Notes: generated from the letters alone by a model not told the origin. A DNA stretch of 64,000 nucleotides from Methylosinus sp. C49 (GCF_009936375.1 NZ_AP022332.1:2946501-3010500), one strand, 5' to 3'. Counted from the stretch's first letter, positions 25,985 through 36,581 are shown. Numbers and translations: made by a program.

Positions 25985-28042
25985 ATGACGAAAGCCGCCG
26001 AAACAAGAGGCGCGGCCAAGCCGCTGTTCTCCTATCGCAAGCATTGGGCGCATCGCTTCGGCGTCGCCCCTTTTCTGCCCATGTCGCGCGCCGAGATGGA
26101 CACGCTCGGCTGGGACAGCTGCGACATCATCCTCGTCACCGGCGACGCCTATATCGACCATCCGAGCTTCGGCATGGCCATCATCGGCCGCCTGCTGGAG
26201 GCGCAGGGCTTTCGCGTCGGCATCATCGCCCAGCCGGATTGGCGCGACGCTTCCGCCTTTCGCGCGCTCGGCAAGCCCAATCTCTTCTTCGGCGTCACCA
26301 GCGGCAATATGGATTCGATGGTGAACCGCTACACCTCCGACCGGCGGCTGCGGCACAACGACTCCTACACGCCCGGCGGCGAAGGCGGCAAAAGGCCGGA
26401 CCGTTCCGTCATCGTCTACGCCCAGCGCTGCCGCGAGGCTTTTCCCGATGCGCCCATATTGCTCGGCGGCATAGAGTCGTCGCTGCGGCGCATCGCCCAT
26501 TACGACTATTGGTCGGACAAGGTCCGCCGCTCCATCCTCTTCGACGCCAAGGCGGATCTGCTGCTCTATGGCAATGCCGAGCGCGCGCTGGTCGAGGTGG
26601 CGCATCGCATCGCCAAGCGCGGCATGGCGCAGGATTTCTCCGATATCCGCGGCCTCGCCTTCACGCGCGAGGCGACGCCGGAGGGCTGGCTCGAGGCCTC
26701 GGCCGAGGACATCGACGAGCCCGACGAAGGCCGCATGCGCAAGGATGCGCAGAGCGAAGGTGTCGTTATCCGCCTGCCCGCTTTCGAGCAGGTCGCCAAT
26801 GATCCCGAATCCTACGCGCGCGCCTCGCGCGTGCTGCATAGGGAGAGCAATCCGGGCAATGCGCGGCCGCTGACACAGCGTCATGGAACGCGCGACATTT
26901 GGCTCACCGCGCCGCCCATTCCGCTGACCATGGCGGAGATGGACGGCGTTTATGATCTGCCCTTCGCGCGCGCGCCGCATCCCTCCTACACGCAGGCGAT
27001 TCCCGCCTGGGAGATGATCCGTCATTCGGTGACGATCATGCGCGGCTGCTTCGGCGGCTGCTCCTTCTGCTCGATCACCGAGCATGAGGGCCGCATCATT
27101 CAATCGCGCTCGGAAGGCTCGATCCTGAAAGAGATCGAGACGATCCGCGACAAGACCGAAGGTTTCACCGGCATCATCTCCGACATTGGCGGGCCGACGG
27201 CGAATATGTATCGCCTCGCCTGCAAGGATCGCGAGACCGAGGCGCTGTGCCGGCGGCCCTCCTGCGTCTATCCCGATATTTGCAAGAATCTGGAGACCAG
27301 CCATGACGCGCTGATCCAGCTGTATCGCAAGGCGCGCGCAATTCCCGGCGTCAAGAAAGTGATGGTGGCCTCGGGCGTGCGCTATGATCTCGCGGTGAAG
27401 AGTCCGGCCTATGTGCGCGAGCTGGTCGAGCATCATGTCGGCGGCTATCTCAAAATCGCGCCCGAACATACGGAGAGCGGCCCGCTCTCCAAGATGATGA
27501 AGCCCGGCATTGGCTCCTACGACCGCTTCAAGCGTCTGTTCGACGCCGCGGCGCAGGCGGCCAAGAAGCAATATTTCCTCATCCCCTATTTCATCGCCGC
27601 GCATCCGGGCACGAGCGACGAAGACATGATGAATCTGGCGCTATGGCTGAAGAAGAACGGCTATCGCGCCGATCAGGTGCAGACCTATCTGCCCTCGCCC
27701 ATGGCGCTGTCGACGGCCATGTATCATTCGGGCTTCAATCCGCTGAAGCCGGTGCGGCGCGGCGCGTCGGAAAAGGTCGACGCCGTGAAGGGCCTGCGCC
27801 AGCGCCGCCTGCACAAGGCCTTTCTGCGCTATCACGATCCCGAGAATTGGCCGGTGCTGCGCGAGGCGCTGAAAGCCATGGGCCGCGCCGATCTCATCGG
27901 CCCCGGCAAGCATCATCTCGTGCCGGGCTGGCAACCGGCGGGGACCGGCAAGGCCGGCGAAGGCCGGCGCACAGGTCAGAAAAGCGCGCGGCCGCAGTCG
28001 CGGGAATTCCGAACGAACGGACTGCGCTCGCGGGGCTCATAA
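25985..28042 (+). CDS. ygiQ: YgiQ family radical SAM protein
   Basis: The 685-residue protein has the YgiQ N-terminal domain ([40 protein letters not shown]), the radical-SAM cluster motif [18 protein letters not shown] and a DUF3362-like C-terminal part ([20 protein letters not shown]). YgiQ proteins bind a [4Fe-4S] cluster and S-adenosylmethionine; the reaction is not established. The last 40 residues are basic and low-complexity. It is a single gene, 63 bp after the toxin. Confidence 0.93.
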   Translation: MTKAAETRGAAKPLFSYRKHWAHRFGVAPFLPMSRAEMDTLGWDSCDIILVTGDAYIDHPSFGMAIIGRLLEAQGFRVGIIAQPDWRDASAFRALGKPNLFFGVTSGNMDSMVNRYTSDRRLRHNDSYTPGGEGGKRPDRSVIVYAQRCREAFPDAPILLGGIESSLRRIAHYDYWSDKVRRSILFDAKADLLLYGNAERALVEVAHRIAKRGMAQDFSDIRGLAFTREATPEGWLEASAEDIDEPDEGRMRKDAQSEGVVIRLPAFEQVANDPESYARASRVLHRESNPGNARPLTQRHGTRDIWLTAPPIPLTMAEMDGVYDLPFARAPHPSYTQAIPAWEMIRHSVTIMRGCFGGCSFCSITEHEGRIIQSRSEGSILKEIETIRDKTEGFTGIISDIGGPTANMYRLACKDRETEALCRRPSCVYPDICKNLETSHDALIQLYRKARAIPGVKKVMVASGVRYDLAVKSPAYVRELVEHHVGGYLKIAPEHTESGPLSKMMKPGIGSYDRFKRLFDAAAQAAKKQYFLIPYFIAAHPGTSDEDMMNLALWLKKNGYRADQVQTYLPSPMALSTAMYHSGFNPLKPVRRGASEKVDAVKGLRQRRLHKAFLRYHDPENWPVLREALKAMGRADLIGPGKHHLVPGWQPAGTGKAGEGRRTGQKSARPQSREFRTNGLRSRGS

Positions 28043-28159
28043 GATTTGGAGAGCCGACAGCGCCCCCCGCCCCAGCCTTCCCCCGCTTCGCAGGAGAGCG
28101 AGCAGGCTCTGCGCGCCGTCTAAGGCTCGCGTACCGTTTTCCGCCCGCGCCGCCGAGCC

Positions 28160-28681
28160 TCAGAACGGAATGTCGTCATCCAGCTGATCCGACAGACGTC
28201 CGCCGCCGGCCGGCGCCGGCGAGCGCTCGGCGGGCGCGCGCTCCATCGGCGAGGAGCGGCCGAAGCTGGAGCCGCCGCCGCTCGACTGATAGGAACCGCC
28301 GCCGCCTTCGTAATCGCCATCACTGCGGCCGCCGCCCTTGCTGTCGAGCAGCTGAAGCTCGCCGCGGAAGCGTTGCAGCACGACATCCGTGACTTTGCGC
28401 TGCACGCCATCCTTATCCTGATATTCGCGCGACTGCAGCTGGCCCTCGAGATAGACTTTGGAGCCTTTGCGGCAGTACTGCTCGGCGACCTTCCCCAAAT
28501 TCTCGTTGAAGATCGATACATTGTGCCATTCGGTGCGGTCCTTGCGCTCGCCCGTGTTGCGATCACGCCAGGATTCCGTCGTCGCCACGGAAAAGGAGAC
28601 GACCCGGTCCCCCGAAGGCAGCGTGCGCACTTCTGGATCGCGGCCGAGATTGCCGACCAGAATGACCTTATTGACCGCCAT
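28160..28681 (-). CDS. ssb: Single-stranded DNA-binding protein
   Basis: The protein has 173 residues from the ATG at 28681, giving the family N-terminus MAVNKVILVGNLGRDPEVRT. The OB-fold covers about residues 1-110 (VSFSVATTESWRDRNTGERK, EWHNVSIFNENLGKVAEQYC, GSKVYLEGQLQSREYQDKDG). A Gly/Ser-rich linker follows, ending in the acidic tip DQLDDDIPF that binds repair and replication partners. The protein coats ssDNA as a tetramer. Confidence 0.97.
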   Translation of the reverse strand: MAVNKVILVGNLGRDPEVRTLPSGDRVVSFSVATTESWRDRNTGERKDRTEWHNVSIFNENLGKVAEQYCRKGSKVYLEGQLQSREYQDKDGVQRKVTDVVLQRFRGELQLLDSKGGGRSDGDYEGGGGSYQSSGGGSSFGRSSPMERAPAERSPAPAGGGRLSDQLDDDIPF

Positions 28682-28884
28682 GACGCTTCTCCGCCTCGAT
28701 GATGCTCGCGGCACCTTAGTCCGAAACGCGCGGACGCGAAGGCGTTCCGCCGCCTTGTCCACAATTCACGCGCTGTTCTTTTTTTGTTCTAGCACTTCCC
28801 TCTGCGACGCGCAACGAGGCGCCGTCGCGCAAAAATATCAGCGCGGGCGGCGCCGTCTCGCGCCGCCAGATCGCTTTAGCGGGA

Positions 28885-29919
28885 TCAATCTGCGAGAATC
28901 GTCGTCTCGGGCCGATAGCCCTTGAGCTTCAGCCATGCGCGCGCCTCCTTGTGCGGCACCATATGATTGCTCGCGATGGCATAGACGCCGACCTTCTCGC
29001 CCTTGCTCTCGTCCCTATATCGCCAGCCGCGCTCCCCCAGCTTGGAATCGACGAGATGCTCCCAATAAGCGAGCAGCTTCAGATTCTCATAGTCGATTTC
29101 ATATTGCGTCTTCATCTCGTCGAGAAACTGCTGCGCGGAGTCGAATTTCTTCGCGGTCGTAGGGCTGCTTCCGTCGGCATAGCCGAAGACTGAAATCGGA
29201 AAATGCAGACCGACTCCCTTCTTTTTGAGCTGATGAAAAATCTGATGAAGATGACGGTAATCAGGAATGTAATGGCCGCTTTTGTTCGACAACCACTTTA
29301 TGAGGCCATTGTCGACTTCTATTTCTCCGGCGCAAGCCACGGCGCCGCCGCCCAGCAATGAGGAATGGTGGTAATGGCCGACGATATGGGAGTGGATGTG
29401 AATATTCCCCTCCTGGCTCATCACGAAGACGCCCTTGCCGAGGCCGGAAAAATGCGTGACCATTGATTTCGTGCTGAAGGGCTTGCGGAATAGCGGGTCG
29501 AGAAACAGCCGCCCGCCATTGACATAAACGCGCGTCAACCCCTGCTGCGCCGCCGTCGTGTCATAGATGACCTTGAGCGCGCCCATATTCGCCATTTCGA
29601 CATTGCCGTCCGCATCGGCCGAGGCGCCTTCTTTCGAGAGCCAAGAGCGCAGCTCGCCGATACTCTTTTGCAGATTTGTCCTCTGCATCTCGAACTTCTG
29701 CCGTTTCGAGCTTTTTTCGAAAGCGCCGATGCGATCCTTCATCGAGGTTCCGACATTAGCGGGGGTCGACAGCTCGATCTCCACTATCTTCAGCTCCAAT
29801 ATCGCCGCTCGCAGCCTATTTTGAATGCGCGACCAAATGAGCGGTTCTGTCCGCAACCCGCTCGTGCCGACCTCATTGCTGTAATGCGAGCTGACGCCCC
29901 TCAGTTCGGTATATTGCAT
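28885..29919 (-). CDS. Unknown protein with GGG-VA-AGE / NKSGHY domain
   Basis: The protein has 344 residues. Residues about 30-95 are helical and charged (coiled-coil-like), with KVIYDTTAAQQGLTRVYVNG after them. A compact domain at about 180-260 contains LLGGGAVACAGEIEVDNGLI and SNKSGHYIPDYRHLHQIFHQ. I have seen this pattern in uncharacterised, possibly secreted or toxin-associated proteins, but I cannot name the family with certainty. No signal peptide is present. Codon use is less GC-rich than in neighbours and the gene sits beside a tRNA, so acquisition is plausible. Function is unknown. Confidence 0.7.
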   Translation of the reverse strand: MQYTELRGVSSHYSNEVGTSGLRTEPLIWSRIQNRLRAAILELKIVEIELSTPANVGTSMKDRIGAFEKSSKRQKFEMQRTNLQKSIGELRSWLSKEGASADADGNVEMANMGALKVIYDTTAAQQGLTRVYVNGGRLFLDPLFRKPFSTKSMVTHFSGLGKGVFVMSQEGNIHIHSHIVGHYHHSSLLGGGAVACAGEIEVDNGLIKWLSNKSGHYIPDYRHLHQIFHQLKKKGVGLHFPISVFGYADGSSPTTAKKFDSAQQFLDEMKTQYEIDYENLKLLAYWEHLVDSKLGERGWRYRDESKGEKVGVYAIASNHMVPHKEARAWLKLKGYRPETTILAD

Positions 29920-30228
29920 CGTCGTCGATCCTTCCGCCTCAGAACGTCTCGTCGAGATCGTCCAGCACTTCCGATGATCGAAAGCCTAGTCGGCGAAGGG
30001 CCGCGAAGATGTGGGAAAAGCCACCGAGCGAATGCGGCCAGAACGGCCGGCTTTCGGCGAGGCGATTTGCCGAAATCAGCGCGCGCTATGGGGATGCGAC
30101 CTCGGCCGAAGCGATTCGGAACGGTCATTTCGCCGTTTCGGCGGAGCGGCGCGGATCAATCGGGCCCGCGGAGACTTTCTCTGCCGCGCCGCCCCCGCGG
30201 GGCGATTTTTTGATTTTGTCGATTTTTG
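29920..30228. other. 309-bp intergenic region
   Basis: This gap lies between the unknown protein (minus, starting at 29919) and tRNA-Lys. It probably holds the promoter of the former. No convincing gene or repeat was found; short plus-strand frames here run on through the tRNA and look like chance. Confidence 0.4.
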
Positions 30229-30304
30229 TGGTGAGCGCGATGGGACTCGAACCCATGACCCTCTGATTAAAAGTCAGATGCTCTACCGACTGAGCTACGC
30301 GCTC
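30229..30304 (-). tRNA. tRNA-Lys (anticodon TTT)
   Basis: Read on the minus strand, acceptor arms GAGCGCG and CGCGCTC pair, followed by discriminator A and an encoded CCA. The D arm is GCTC-AGTCGGTA-GAGC, the anticodon arm TCTGA-CTTTTAA-TCAGA gives anticodon TTT, and the T arm is ATGGG-TTCGAGT-CCCAT. All stems pair fully. Confidence 0.97.
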
Positions 30305-30421
30305 GCTGGATTGCCGCTTCGAAACCGCGGGGCGCGCCCGCGCGGCTCGTCGTGACCCCGGCGGCTCGACCCCTACCTGTTGGCGAGGGGCCGGTCAACC
30401 CCGGCTCGAGCGGATCGCTCC

Positions 30422-30655
30422 TCAGGCCATCCATTTCACATAGAGCACGAAGAGCCAGAACAAGATCGTCGAGACGATCGTCGTCGCGACGGCCTTGATC
30501 CACAGCTTGGGGGCCACGGGCGCGCCAGGATCCCCTCCCGTCGGCGTGTCGTCCTCCTCTTCCGAGGAGCGGACGCCGAAAGGCAGGATCGCGAACAGCA
30601 CGATCCACCAGATCGTCAGGTAGATCGCTACGGCGAGCGGCGTCGTGAATGGCAA
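30422..30655 (-). CDS. DUF1467 family membrane protein
   Basis: The protein has 77 residues from a TTG at 30655, chosen because GAGGAG lies 8 nt upstream and it yields the family start LPFTTPLAVAIYLTIWWIVL. Two transmembrane helices flank an acidic loop (SSEEEDDTPTGG). DUF1467 genes commonly follow the methylmalonyl-CoA epimerase gene in Hyphomicrobiales, as here. Function is unknown. Confidence 0.85.
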   Translation of the reverse strand: MPFTTPLAVAIYLTIWWIVLFAILPFGVRSSEEEDDTPTGGDPGAPVAPKLWIKAVATTIVSTILFWLFVLYVKWMA

Positions 30656-30701
30656 GATCCGCGCTCCTCGACCCTTCGCTCGGGCTCCCGCCCTCGCTCT
30701 T

Positions 30702-31106
30702 TCAGGCCTGCTCAAGCTCCACCAGGGCCCCGTTGAAATCCTTCGGATGCAGGAAGAGCACCGGCTTGCCATGGGCGCCGATCTTCGGCTCGCCATCGCC
30801 CAGCACGCGCGCGCCGGAGGCTTTCAGCTGGTCGCGCGCCGTCAGAATATCATCCACCTCATAGCAGAGATGGTGAATGCCGCCGGCCGGATTTTTGGCG
30901 ACGAAGCCGGCGATCGGCGAGGCTTCGCCGAGCGGCTGCAGCAGCTCGATCTTGGTGTTGGGCAACTCGACGAAGACGACCGTGACGCCGTGCTCGGGAA
31001 GAGACTCCGGCTCGGAGACCTTTGCGCCGAGCGTATTTTTATATGTCGCCGTCGCCGCCGCGAGGTCCGAGACGGCGATGGCCACATGATTCAAGCGTCC
31101 GATCAT
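30702..31106 (-). CDS. mce: Methylmalonyl-CoA epimerase
   Basis: The 134-residue VOC-fold protein begins IGRLNHVAIAVSDLAAATAT and shows paired metal-ligand regions: the N-terminal His, HHLCYEVDDI in the middle and a Glu near the C-terminus (GALVELEQA). It interconverts (R)- and (S)-methylmalonyl-CoA in propionate and ethylmalonyl-CoA metabolism. It is 41 bp downstream of rnj and precedes a DUF1467 gene, the usual order in this group. Confidence 0.93.
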   Translation of the reverse strand: MIGRLNHVAIAVSDLAAATATYKNTLGAKVSEPESLPEHGVTVVFVELPNTKIELLQPLGEASPIAGFVAKNPAGGIHHLCYEVDDILTARDQLKASGARVLGDGEPKIGAHGKPVLFLHPKDFNGALVELEQA

Positions 31107-31146
31107 GACGTTTCCCTGAAATTTCTCCAGAGACCTAAATGCGTCA

Positions 31147-32817
31147 TCACGCCTCGATGATCAATACATGCACTTGCGGTTTCTTGCCCCACACCGCATT
31201 GACGCTGGCTCGCACTGCGCGCTCCACCGCCGTCGCGGCGGCGTCGAAATCCCGACGCTTCTGCCGCGGCAGATTGTCGAAGGTGCGGAAGATGGCGTCG
31301 TCCACGACCTCGCCCATATCCGCGCCGTCGCGCCCCTTCTTCGGCAGGCCGGAGATCAGCACATCGGGATCGCCGACGAGATCGCCGCGCTTGTCGATGG
31401 CGAGCGCCAGCGACACCACGCCGGAGAAGCTCAGACGCGCGCGCTCGCGCACCGCGCCGTCATCTTCCGAGACGAGCACGTCGCCGTCCTTGAGCAGTCG
31501 GCCTGTCGGAGCCTTGCCGACAATAGCCGGAGCGCCCGGAAACAGGCGCACAATGTCGCCATTGCGGGCGCCGATCGTCGTCTCGACTCCCTTGCCCCTG
31601 GCGAAGGCGGCGTGGACGGAGAGATGATGCCCCTCGCCATGCGCCGGCACCGATATGCGCGGCCGCACCCAATCATAGAGCTGCGCGACCTCGCCGCGGC
31701 GCGGATGGCCGGAGCAATGGACAAGATGGTCGTGATCGGTGATGACCTCGACGCCCTGGTCGCAGAGCTTGTTGACGACGCGATGCACCTCCCGCGTGTT
31801 GCCGGGAATGGCGCGCGAGGAGAAGATGACCGTATCGCCGGAGACGAGCTTGATGACCGGATGCTCTTTCTCGGCGACGCGAGCCATTGCGGCGCGCGGC
31901 TCGCCCTGGCTGCCGGTCGCCAGCACCACGATCTTGTCGCGCGGCAGGGCCGTGAACATGTCGAGCGAGAGAAACGGCGGCAGCCCATCGAGAAAGCCGC
32001 ACTCCCGCGAAACCTGAATGACGCGCTCCATGGCGCGGCCGGCGACGACGACGCTGCGCCCGGCCGCCTGCGCCGCTTCCGCCACGGCGCGGATGCGCGC
32101 GACATTGGAGGCGAAGGTCGTCACCAGCACGCGCTCCTTGGCGTCGCCGATGAGCTTGCGCAGCGTCTGCGCCACATCGCTCTCGGAGAAGCTGTCGCCC
32201 TCGCGCAGAATATTGGTGGAGTCGCAGATGAGCGCGTCGACGCCCTCGTCGCCGAGCGCCGTCAGCCGCGCGGCGTCGATGCGATGCCCGACGCCGGGCT
32301 CGGGGTCGATCTTCCAGTCGCCTGTGTGGATCGCAAGGCCGACCGGCGTGCGAATCGCGAGCGCATTGGCCTCGGGAATCGAATGCGCGACGGCGACGAA
32401 TTCGACGTCGAAGGGGCCGATATCGAGACGCTGGCCCGTCGCCACGGTGACGACCTTTATATTGGGCGAGCCTGCCTCCTGCAGACGACGCGCCTCCAGC
32501 AGGCTCGCGGCGAAACGCGTCGCATAGACGGTGCAGCCGAGCTTTGGCCAGAGGAAGGAGAGCGCCCCTATGTGGTCCTCATGGGCGTGGGTGATCACCA
32601 GTCCGACGAGATCGCGGCGGATTTTCTCGACGAAAGTGACGTCCGGCATCAGCAGATCGACGCCCGGCAGCTCCGGGCCGGGAAAGGCGAGGCCGCAATC
32701 CACCATCAGCCATTTGCGCGTCTTGGGCGGGCCGAAGCCATAGAGAGCGGCGTTCATGCCGATCTCGCCGAGACCGCCCAAAGGCGCAAAGACGAATTCG
32801 CTCACTTCCTCATTCAT
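31147..32817 (-). CDS. rnj: Ribonuclease J
   Basis: The protein has 556 residues from the ATG at 32817. The metallo-beta-lactamase/beta-CASP domains are clear: VFAPLGGLGEIGMNAALYGF, the metal motif ITHAHEDHIGALSFLWPKLG, AIHTGDWKIDPEPG, GSQGEPRAAMARVA and HCSGHPRRGEVAQLYDWVRP. RNase J has 5'-3' exo- and endonuclease activity in RNA turnover and rRNA maturation. The start overlaps the end of birA by 4 bp. Confidence 0.95.
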   Translation of the reverse strand: MNEEVSEFVFAPLGGLGEIGMNAALYGFGPPKTRKWLMVDCGLAFPGPELPGVDLLMPDVTFVEKIRRDLVGLVITHAHEDHIGALSFLWPKLGCTVYATRFAASLLEARRLQEAGSPNIKVVTVATGQRLDIGPFDVEFVAVAHSIPEANALAIRTPVGLAIHTGDWKIDPEPGVGHRIDAARLTALGDEGVDALICDSTNILREGDSFSESDVAQTLRKLIGDAKERVLVTTFASNVARIRAVAEAAQAAGRSVVVAGRAMERVIQVSRECGFLDGLPPFLSLDMFTALPRDKIVVLATGSQGEPRAAMARVAEKEHPVIKLVSGDTVIFSSRAIPGNTREVHRVVNKLCDQGVEVITDHDHLVHCSGHPRRGEVAQLYDWVRPRISVPAHGEGHHLSVHAAFARGKGVETTIGARNGDIVRLFPGAPAIVGKAPTGRLLKDGDVLVSEDDGAVRERARLSFSGVVSLALAIDKRGDLVGDPDVLISGLPKKGRDGADMGEVVDDAIFRTFDNLPRQKRRDFDAAATAVERAVRASVNAVWGKKPQVHVLIIEA

Positions 32818-33617
32818 CGGCCACGCTCCGGCTCGGGCCGGGCCGCCGCGAGGGCCGGCAAGAAGATGTCTCCCGCTTCTATGGCGCGACGGCCGCTGCG
32901 GGTCGAAATAATCAGGCGTCCGTCGGCGTCGATGGTCTCGAATCGTCCTGCGATCGTCTCCCGCGGAAGACGCGCCTCGATCTCCCCGCCCAATCCCGCA
33001 GCATGGCCGAGCCAGCGCTCGCGAAGCGCCGCGAAGCCGGCGCCGCTCGCCCAGAGAGCGAGCGCGTCCGCCATCTTGTCGGAGAGCAAAGCAAAGAGCG
33101 CGCCGGCCGAAGGGCCGCCCAAACGCGACAAATCGCTCGCCGGATACGGCAGATCGTTCGGCGCGGCGACGCAATTGACCCCTATGCCGATGACGCAGCC
33201 GAAGGGCGCCCCCTGCCCCGCCGGCTGAACGCCTTCGAGAAGAATGCCCGCCAGCTTCTCGCCATCGAGCAGCACGTCGTTCGGCCATTTGAGCGCGAGC
33301 CGATCGACTGCGCCGGTCGCCTCGATCAATGCGCCGATCGTCGCGAGGCCGGCCGCGAAGCCGAGCTGCGGCGCGAGCGCCGCCGGCCCAAAGCCGGAGA
33401 CGAGCAGGCTCGCATGGAGATTTCCGCTCATCGAGCTCCAGCTACGCCCGAGGCGGCCGCGGCCCTTGCTCTGGCGCGCGGCGACGATCCACAAGGGACC
33501 GAAATCACCCGACTCGGCCCGACGCTTGGCTTCGTCATTGGTCGAGTCGATCTCGTCGTAAATCTCGAGACGAACCCCGCGCGAGAGCGCGTGGTCGCCG
33601 AGCCTCACGCCCTCCAT
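32814..33617 (-). CDS. birA: Biotin--[acetyl-CoA-carboxylase] ligase
   Basis: The 267-residue protein contains the ligase motif ARQSKGRGRLGRSWSSMSGN and the segment LALKWPNDVLLDGEKLAGIL. There is no N-terminal DNA-binding domain, so this is a ligase-only (monofunctional) form that attaches biotin to the carboxyl carrier protein. It starts five bases after nuoN ends, continuing the complex I operon, as is usual in Hyphomicrobiales. Confidence 0.94.
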   Translation of the reverse strand: MEGVRLGDHALSRGVRLEIYDEIDSTNDEAKRRAESGDFGPLWIVAARQSKGRGRLGRSWSSMSGNLHASLLVSGFGPAALAPQLGFAAGLATIGALIEATGAVDRLALKWPNDVLLDGEKLAGILLEGVQPAGQGAPFGCVIGIGVNCVAAPNDLPYPASDLSRLGGPSAGALFALLSDKMADALALWASGAGFAALRERWLGHAAGLGGEIEARLPRETIAGRFETIDADGRLIISTRSGRRAIEAGDIFLPALAAARPEPERGR

Positions 33618-33622
33618 CGGGC

Positions 33623-35056
33623 TCAGAACAGCGACTTGGCGGCGGCCGTCGCGGCCTCGACCACGGGAGCCGGATAGAGCCAGAAGCCGAGCAGGAACAC
33701 GGTCGAGACCGCGAGCACCGCGCGCAGCGACAGAGGCGATTGATCGAAGGCCGGCGCCGGCTCGTCGAAATAGATCACCTTGACGACGCGAAGATAATAG
33801 AAGGCGGAAATCGCGCTCGCCAGCACGCCGACAATGGCGAGCGGATAGAGCCCGGCGTCCACCGCCGCCAGCAGCACGTAATATTTCGCGAAGAAGCCAG
33901 CGAGCGGCGGCACGCCTGCGAGCGAGAACATCAGCATGGCGAGGAAGAAGGCCGCCGTCCCATTATTGCGGGAGAGCCCCGAGAGATCGCTGATCTTCTC
34001 GACCGGACGCCCCTCGACGCGCATCTGCAGAATGGCGGCGAAGGCGCCGAGCGTCATCACCAGATAAATGGCGAGATAGATGGCGACGCCGCGCACGCCC
34101 GCCTCATTGCCAGCCGCGAGGCCGACCAGGGCGAAGCCCATATGGCCGATCGAGGAATAGGCCATCAGGCGCTTGATGCTGGTCTGGCCGATCGCCGCAA
34201 AGGAGCCGAGCAGCATAGAAGCGATGGCGAGGAAGATCACGATCTGCTGCCACTGCCCGACAATGCCCGGAAAGGCGGTGAAGACGATGCGCACGGTGAT
34301 CGCCACGGCGGCCATCTTCGGCGCCGAGGCGAAAAAGGCGGTGACAGGCGTCGGCGCGCCCTCATAGACGTCCGGCGTCCACATATGGAAGGGCGCGGCC
34401 GACATTTTGAAGGCGAGGCCGGCCAGCACGAAGACGAGGCCGAAGATCACGCCGAGCGACGGCGCGCCGGTGATCGCTTTGGCGATGCCGTCGAAAGAGA
34501 TGGTCCCCGAGAAGCCGTAGAGCAGCGAGGCGCCATAGAGAAGCATGCCGGAGGAGAGAGCGCCCAGCACGAAATATTTGAGGCCGGCCTCTGAGGCGCG
34601 GGCGTCGTCGCGGTCGAAGGCGGCGGCGACATAGAGCGCCAGCGACATCAGCTCTATGCCGAGATAGAGCGCGATGAGATTATCCGCCGAGACGAGCAGC
34701 AGCATGCCGATCGTCGACAGCACGACGAGCACCGGAAACTCGAAATTGCCGAGCTTGGCGCGCTGAAGATAATCGCGCGACATCAGTATGGTGACGAGCG
34801 AGCCGACCAGCGTCAGCACTTTGACGAAACGCGCGAAAGCGTCGTCGACGAAGGCCCCCTCGAACAGCGAGGCTTCCGACGTCTGGCCGAAGAACAGCGC
34901 CAGAATGGCGAGGCCGAGCAGCCCCGCCGCGACCTCGTTGACAAGGCCGAAGGCGCGCGCGCCGCGCCAGGCGCCGATGAGGATCAGCGCCAATACGCCG
35001 AGGGCGAGGATGGTTTCTGGCAGGAAGTGATGCGCGAGGGCGGTTGAGAACGACAT
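33623..35056 (-). CDS. nuoN: NADH-quinone oxidoreductase subunit N
   Basis: The protein has 477 residues from the ATG at 35056, giving about 14 transmembrane helices of the antiporter-like family. Diagnostic stretches are LFGQTSEASLFEGAFVDDAF, YFVLGALSSGMLLYGASLLY and KRLMAYSSIGHMGFALVGLA. It forms part of the proton-pumping membrane arm of complex I. It is the last nuo gene; the gap to nuoM is 13 bp. Confidence 0.96.
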   Translation of the reverse strand: MSFSTALAHHFLPETILALGVLALILIGAWRGARAFGLVNEVAAGLLGLAILALFFGQTSEASLFEGAFVDDAFARFVKVLTLVGSLVTILMSRDYLQRAKLGNFEFPVLVVLSTIGMLLLVSADNLIALYLGIELMSLALYVAAAFDRDDARASEAGLKYFVLGALSSGMLLYGASLLYGFSGTISFDGIAKAITGAPSLGVIFGLVFVLAGLAFKMSAAPFHMWTPDVYEGAPTPVTAFFASAPKMAAVAITVRIVFTAFPGIVGQWQQIVIFLAIASMLLGSFAAIGQTSIKRLMAYSSIGHMGFALVGLAAGNEAGVRGVAIYLAIYLVMTLGAFAAILQMRVEGRPVEKISDLSGLSRNNGTAAFFLAMLMFSLAGVPPLAGFFAKYYVLLAAVDAGLYPLAIVGVLASAISAFYYLRVVKVIYFDEPAPAFDQSPLSLRAVLAVSTVFLLGFWLYPAPVVEAATAAAKSLF

Positions 35057-35069
35057 CGTCAGCGACCGA

Positions 35070-36581
35070 TCATTGAGCGGCCTGGGCGACGACATGCGCC
35101 GCATTGGCCAGGGCCGTGTGAGATTGCAGGAGATTGGCGACGGCGGCCGCCGAGGCGTCGATGATCGGCTGCGGCCGCACGCCGTAATAGAGGGTCAGCG
35201 CGATGAGCGGCACAAACAGGACGAGCTCTCGCGCCGAGAGATCGCTGATCGTCTGCAGCGACGGCTTCTCCAGCGCGCCGAAAACCACGCGACGGTAGAG
35301 ATACAGCGCGTAAGCCGCCGACAGCACGACGCCCGAGGTCGCGAACAGCGCCACCCAGCTATTGGCGACGAAGGCCCCGGTGAGCGTCAGAAACTCGCCG
35401 ACAAAGCCGGAGGTGCCCGGCAAGCCGACATTCGCCATGGTGAAGATCATGAAGGTGACGGCGTAGAGCGGCATGCGATTGACGAGGCCGCCATAGGCCG
35501 CGATCTCGCGCGTATGCATGCGATCGTAGATGACGCCGACGCAGAGGAAGAGCGCGCCGGAGACGAAGCCATGCGAGATCATCAGGAACATGGCGCCCTG
35601 CACGCCCTGCGTCGTCAGCGTGAACAGGCCCATTGTGACGAAGCCCATATGTGCGATCGACGAATAGGCGATGAGCTTCTTTATGTCCTCCTGCACCAGC
35701 GCGACCAGCGATGTGTAGATGACGGCGATCACCGACAGCGCATAGACGAGCGGCGCGAAATAGGCCGAGGCGTCCGGGAACATGGGCAGAGAGAAGCGGA
35801 TGAAGCCATAGCCGCCCATCTTCAGCAGGATCGCCGCCAGGATCACCGAGCCCGCGGTCGGCGCCTCGACGTGGGCGTCCGGCAGCCAGGTGTGGACCGG
35901 CCACATGGGCATCTTCACCGCGAAGGAGGCGAAGAAGGCGAGCCACAGCCAAATCTGCATCGACGGCGGGAATTTCGTCTCGAGCAGAGTGACGATGTCC
36001 GTCGTGCCGGTCTTGCCGTAGATCGCCAGAATGGCGATGAGCATCAGCAACGAGCCGGCGAGCGTGTAGAGGAAGAATTTGAAGCTGGCGTAGACGCGCC
36101 GCTTGCCGCCCCAAATGCCGATGATGAGGAACATCGGAATGAGGCCGCCCTCGAAGAAGAGATAGAAGAGCACGAGATCGAGCGCGCAGAACACGCCGAT
36201 CATCAGCGTCTCGAGGACGAGGAAGGCGACGAGATATTCCTTGAGGCGGAACTTCACCGATTCCCAGGAGGCGAGAATGGCGAAGGGCGTCAGGAAGGTC
36301 GTCAGCAGCACGAAGGGAATGGAGAAGCCGTCCACGCCCATTTTATAGGTGAGGCCCGACCCGAACCATGCCCTCTCCTCGACGAGTTGGAAAGCGGCGC
36401 TCGCCGTGTCGAAACGGCCCCAGACGACGAGCGACAGCAGGAAGACGACGATCGTCGTCAGCAGCGCCGCCCATTTGGCGTTGCGAAGCGTCGCCTCGCT
36501 CTCGCCCTTCAGCGTGAGGATGAAGGCCGCGCCGACCAGCGGCAGAAAAGTGAGGCCGGTGAGAATGCCGAAGCCGAACAT
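35070..36581 (-). CDS. nuoM: NADH-quinone oxidoreductase subunit M
   Basis: The 503-residue antiporter-like subunit has the conserved pumping residues in context: [20 protein letters not shown] with its Glu, the Lys of [20 protein letters not shown], and [20 protein letters not shown]. The start ATG at 36581 overlaps the nuoL stop by one base. The open frame extends further upstream, but only within nuoL. Confidence 0.97.
   Translation of the reverse strand: MFGFGILTGLTFLPLVGAAFILTLKGESEATLRNAKWAALLTTIVVFLLSLVVWGRFDTASAAFQLVEERAWFGSGLTYKMGVDGFSIPFVLLTTFLTPFAILASWESVKFRLKEYLVAFLVLETLMIGVFCALDLVLFYLFFEGGLIPMFLIIGIWGGKRRVYASFKFFLYTLAGSLLMLIAILAIYGKTGTTDIVTLLETKFPPSMQIWLWLAFFASFAVKMPMWPVHTWLPDAHVEAPTAGSVILAAILLKMGGYGFIRFSLPMFPDASAYFAPLVYALSVIAVIYTSLVALVQEDIKKLIAYSSIAHMGFVTMGLFTLTTQGVQGAMFLMISHGFVSGALFLCVGVIYDRMHTREIAAYGGLVNRMPLYAVTFMIFTMANVGLPGTSGFVGEFLTLTGAFVANSWVALFATSGVVLSAAYALYLYRRVVFGALEKPSLQTISDLSARELVLFVPLIALTLYYGVRPQPIIDASAAAVANLLQSHTALANAAHVVAQAAQ

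Noticed and set aside
28043-28159. Possible RNA gene between ygiQ and ssb
   Set aside because: No tRNA-like fold, conserved hairpin or promoter could be made out in this 117-bp gap.
30009-30355. Plus-strand frames running across tRNA-Lys
   Set aside because: Their C-termini (for example GTRTHDPLIKSQ) are the classic artefact of translating antisense tRNA.
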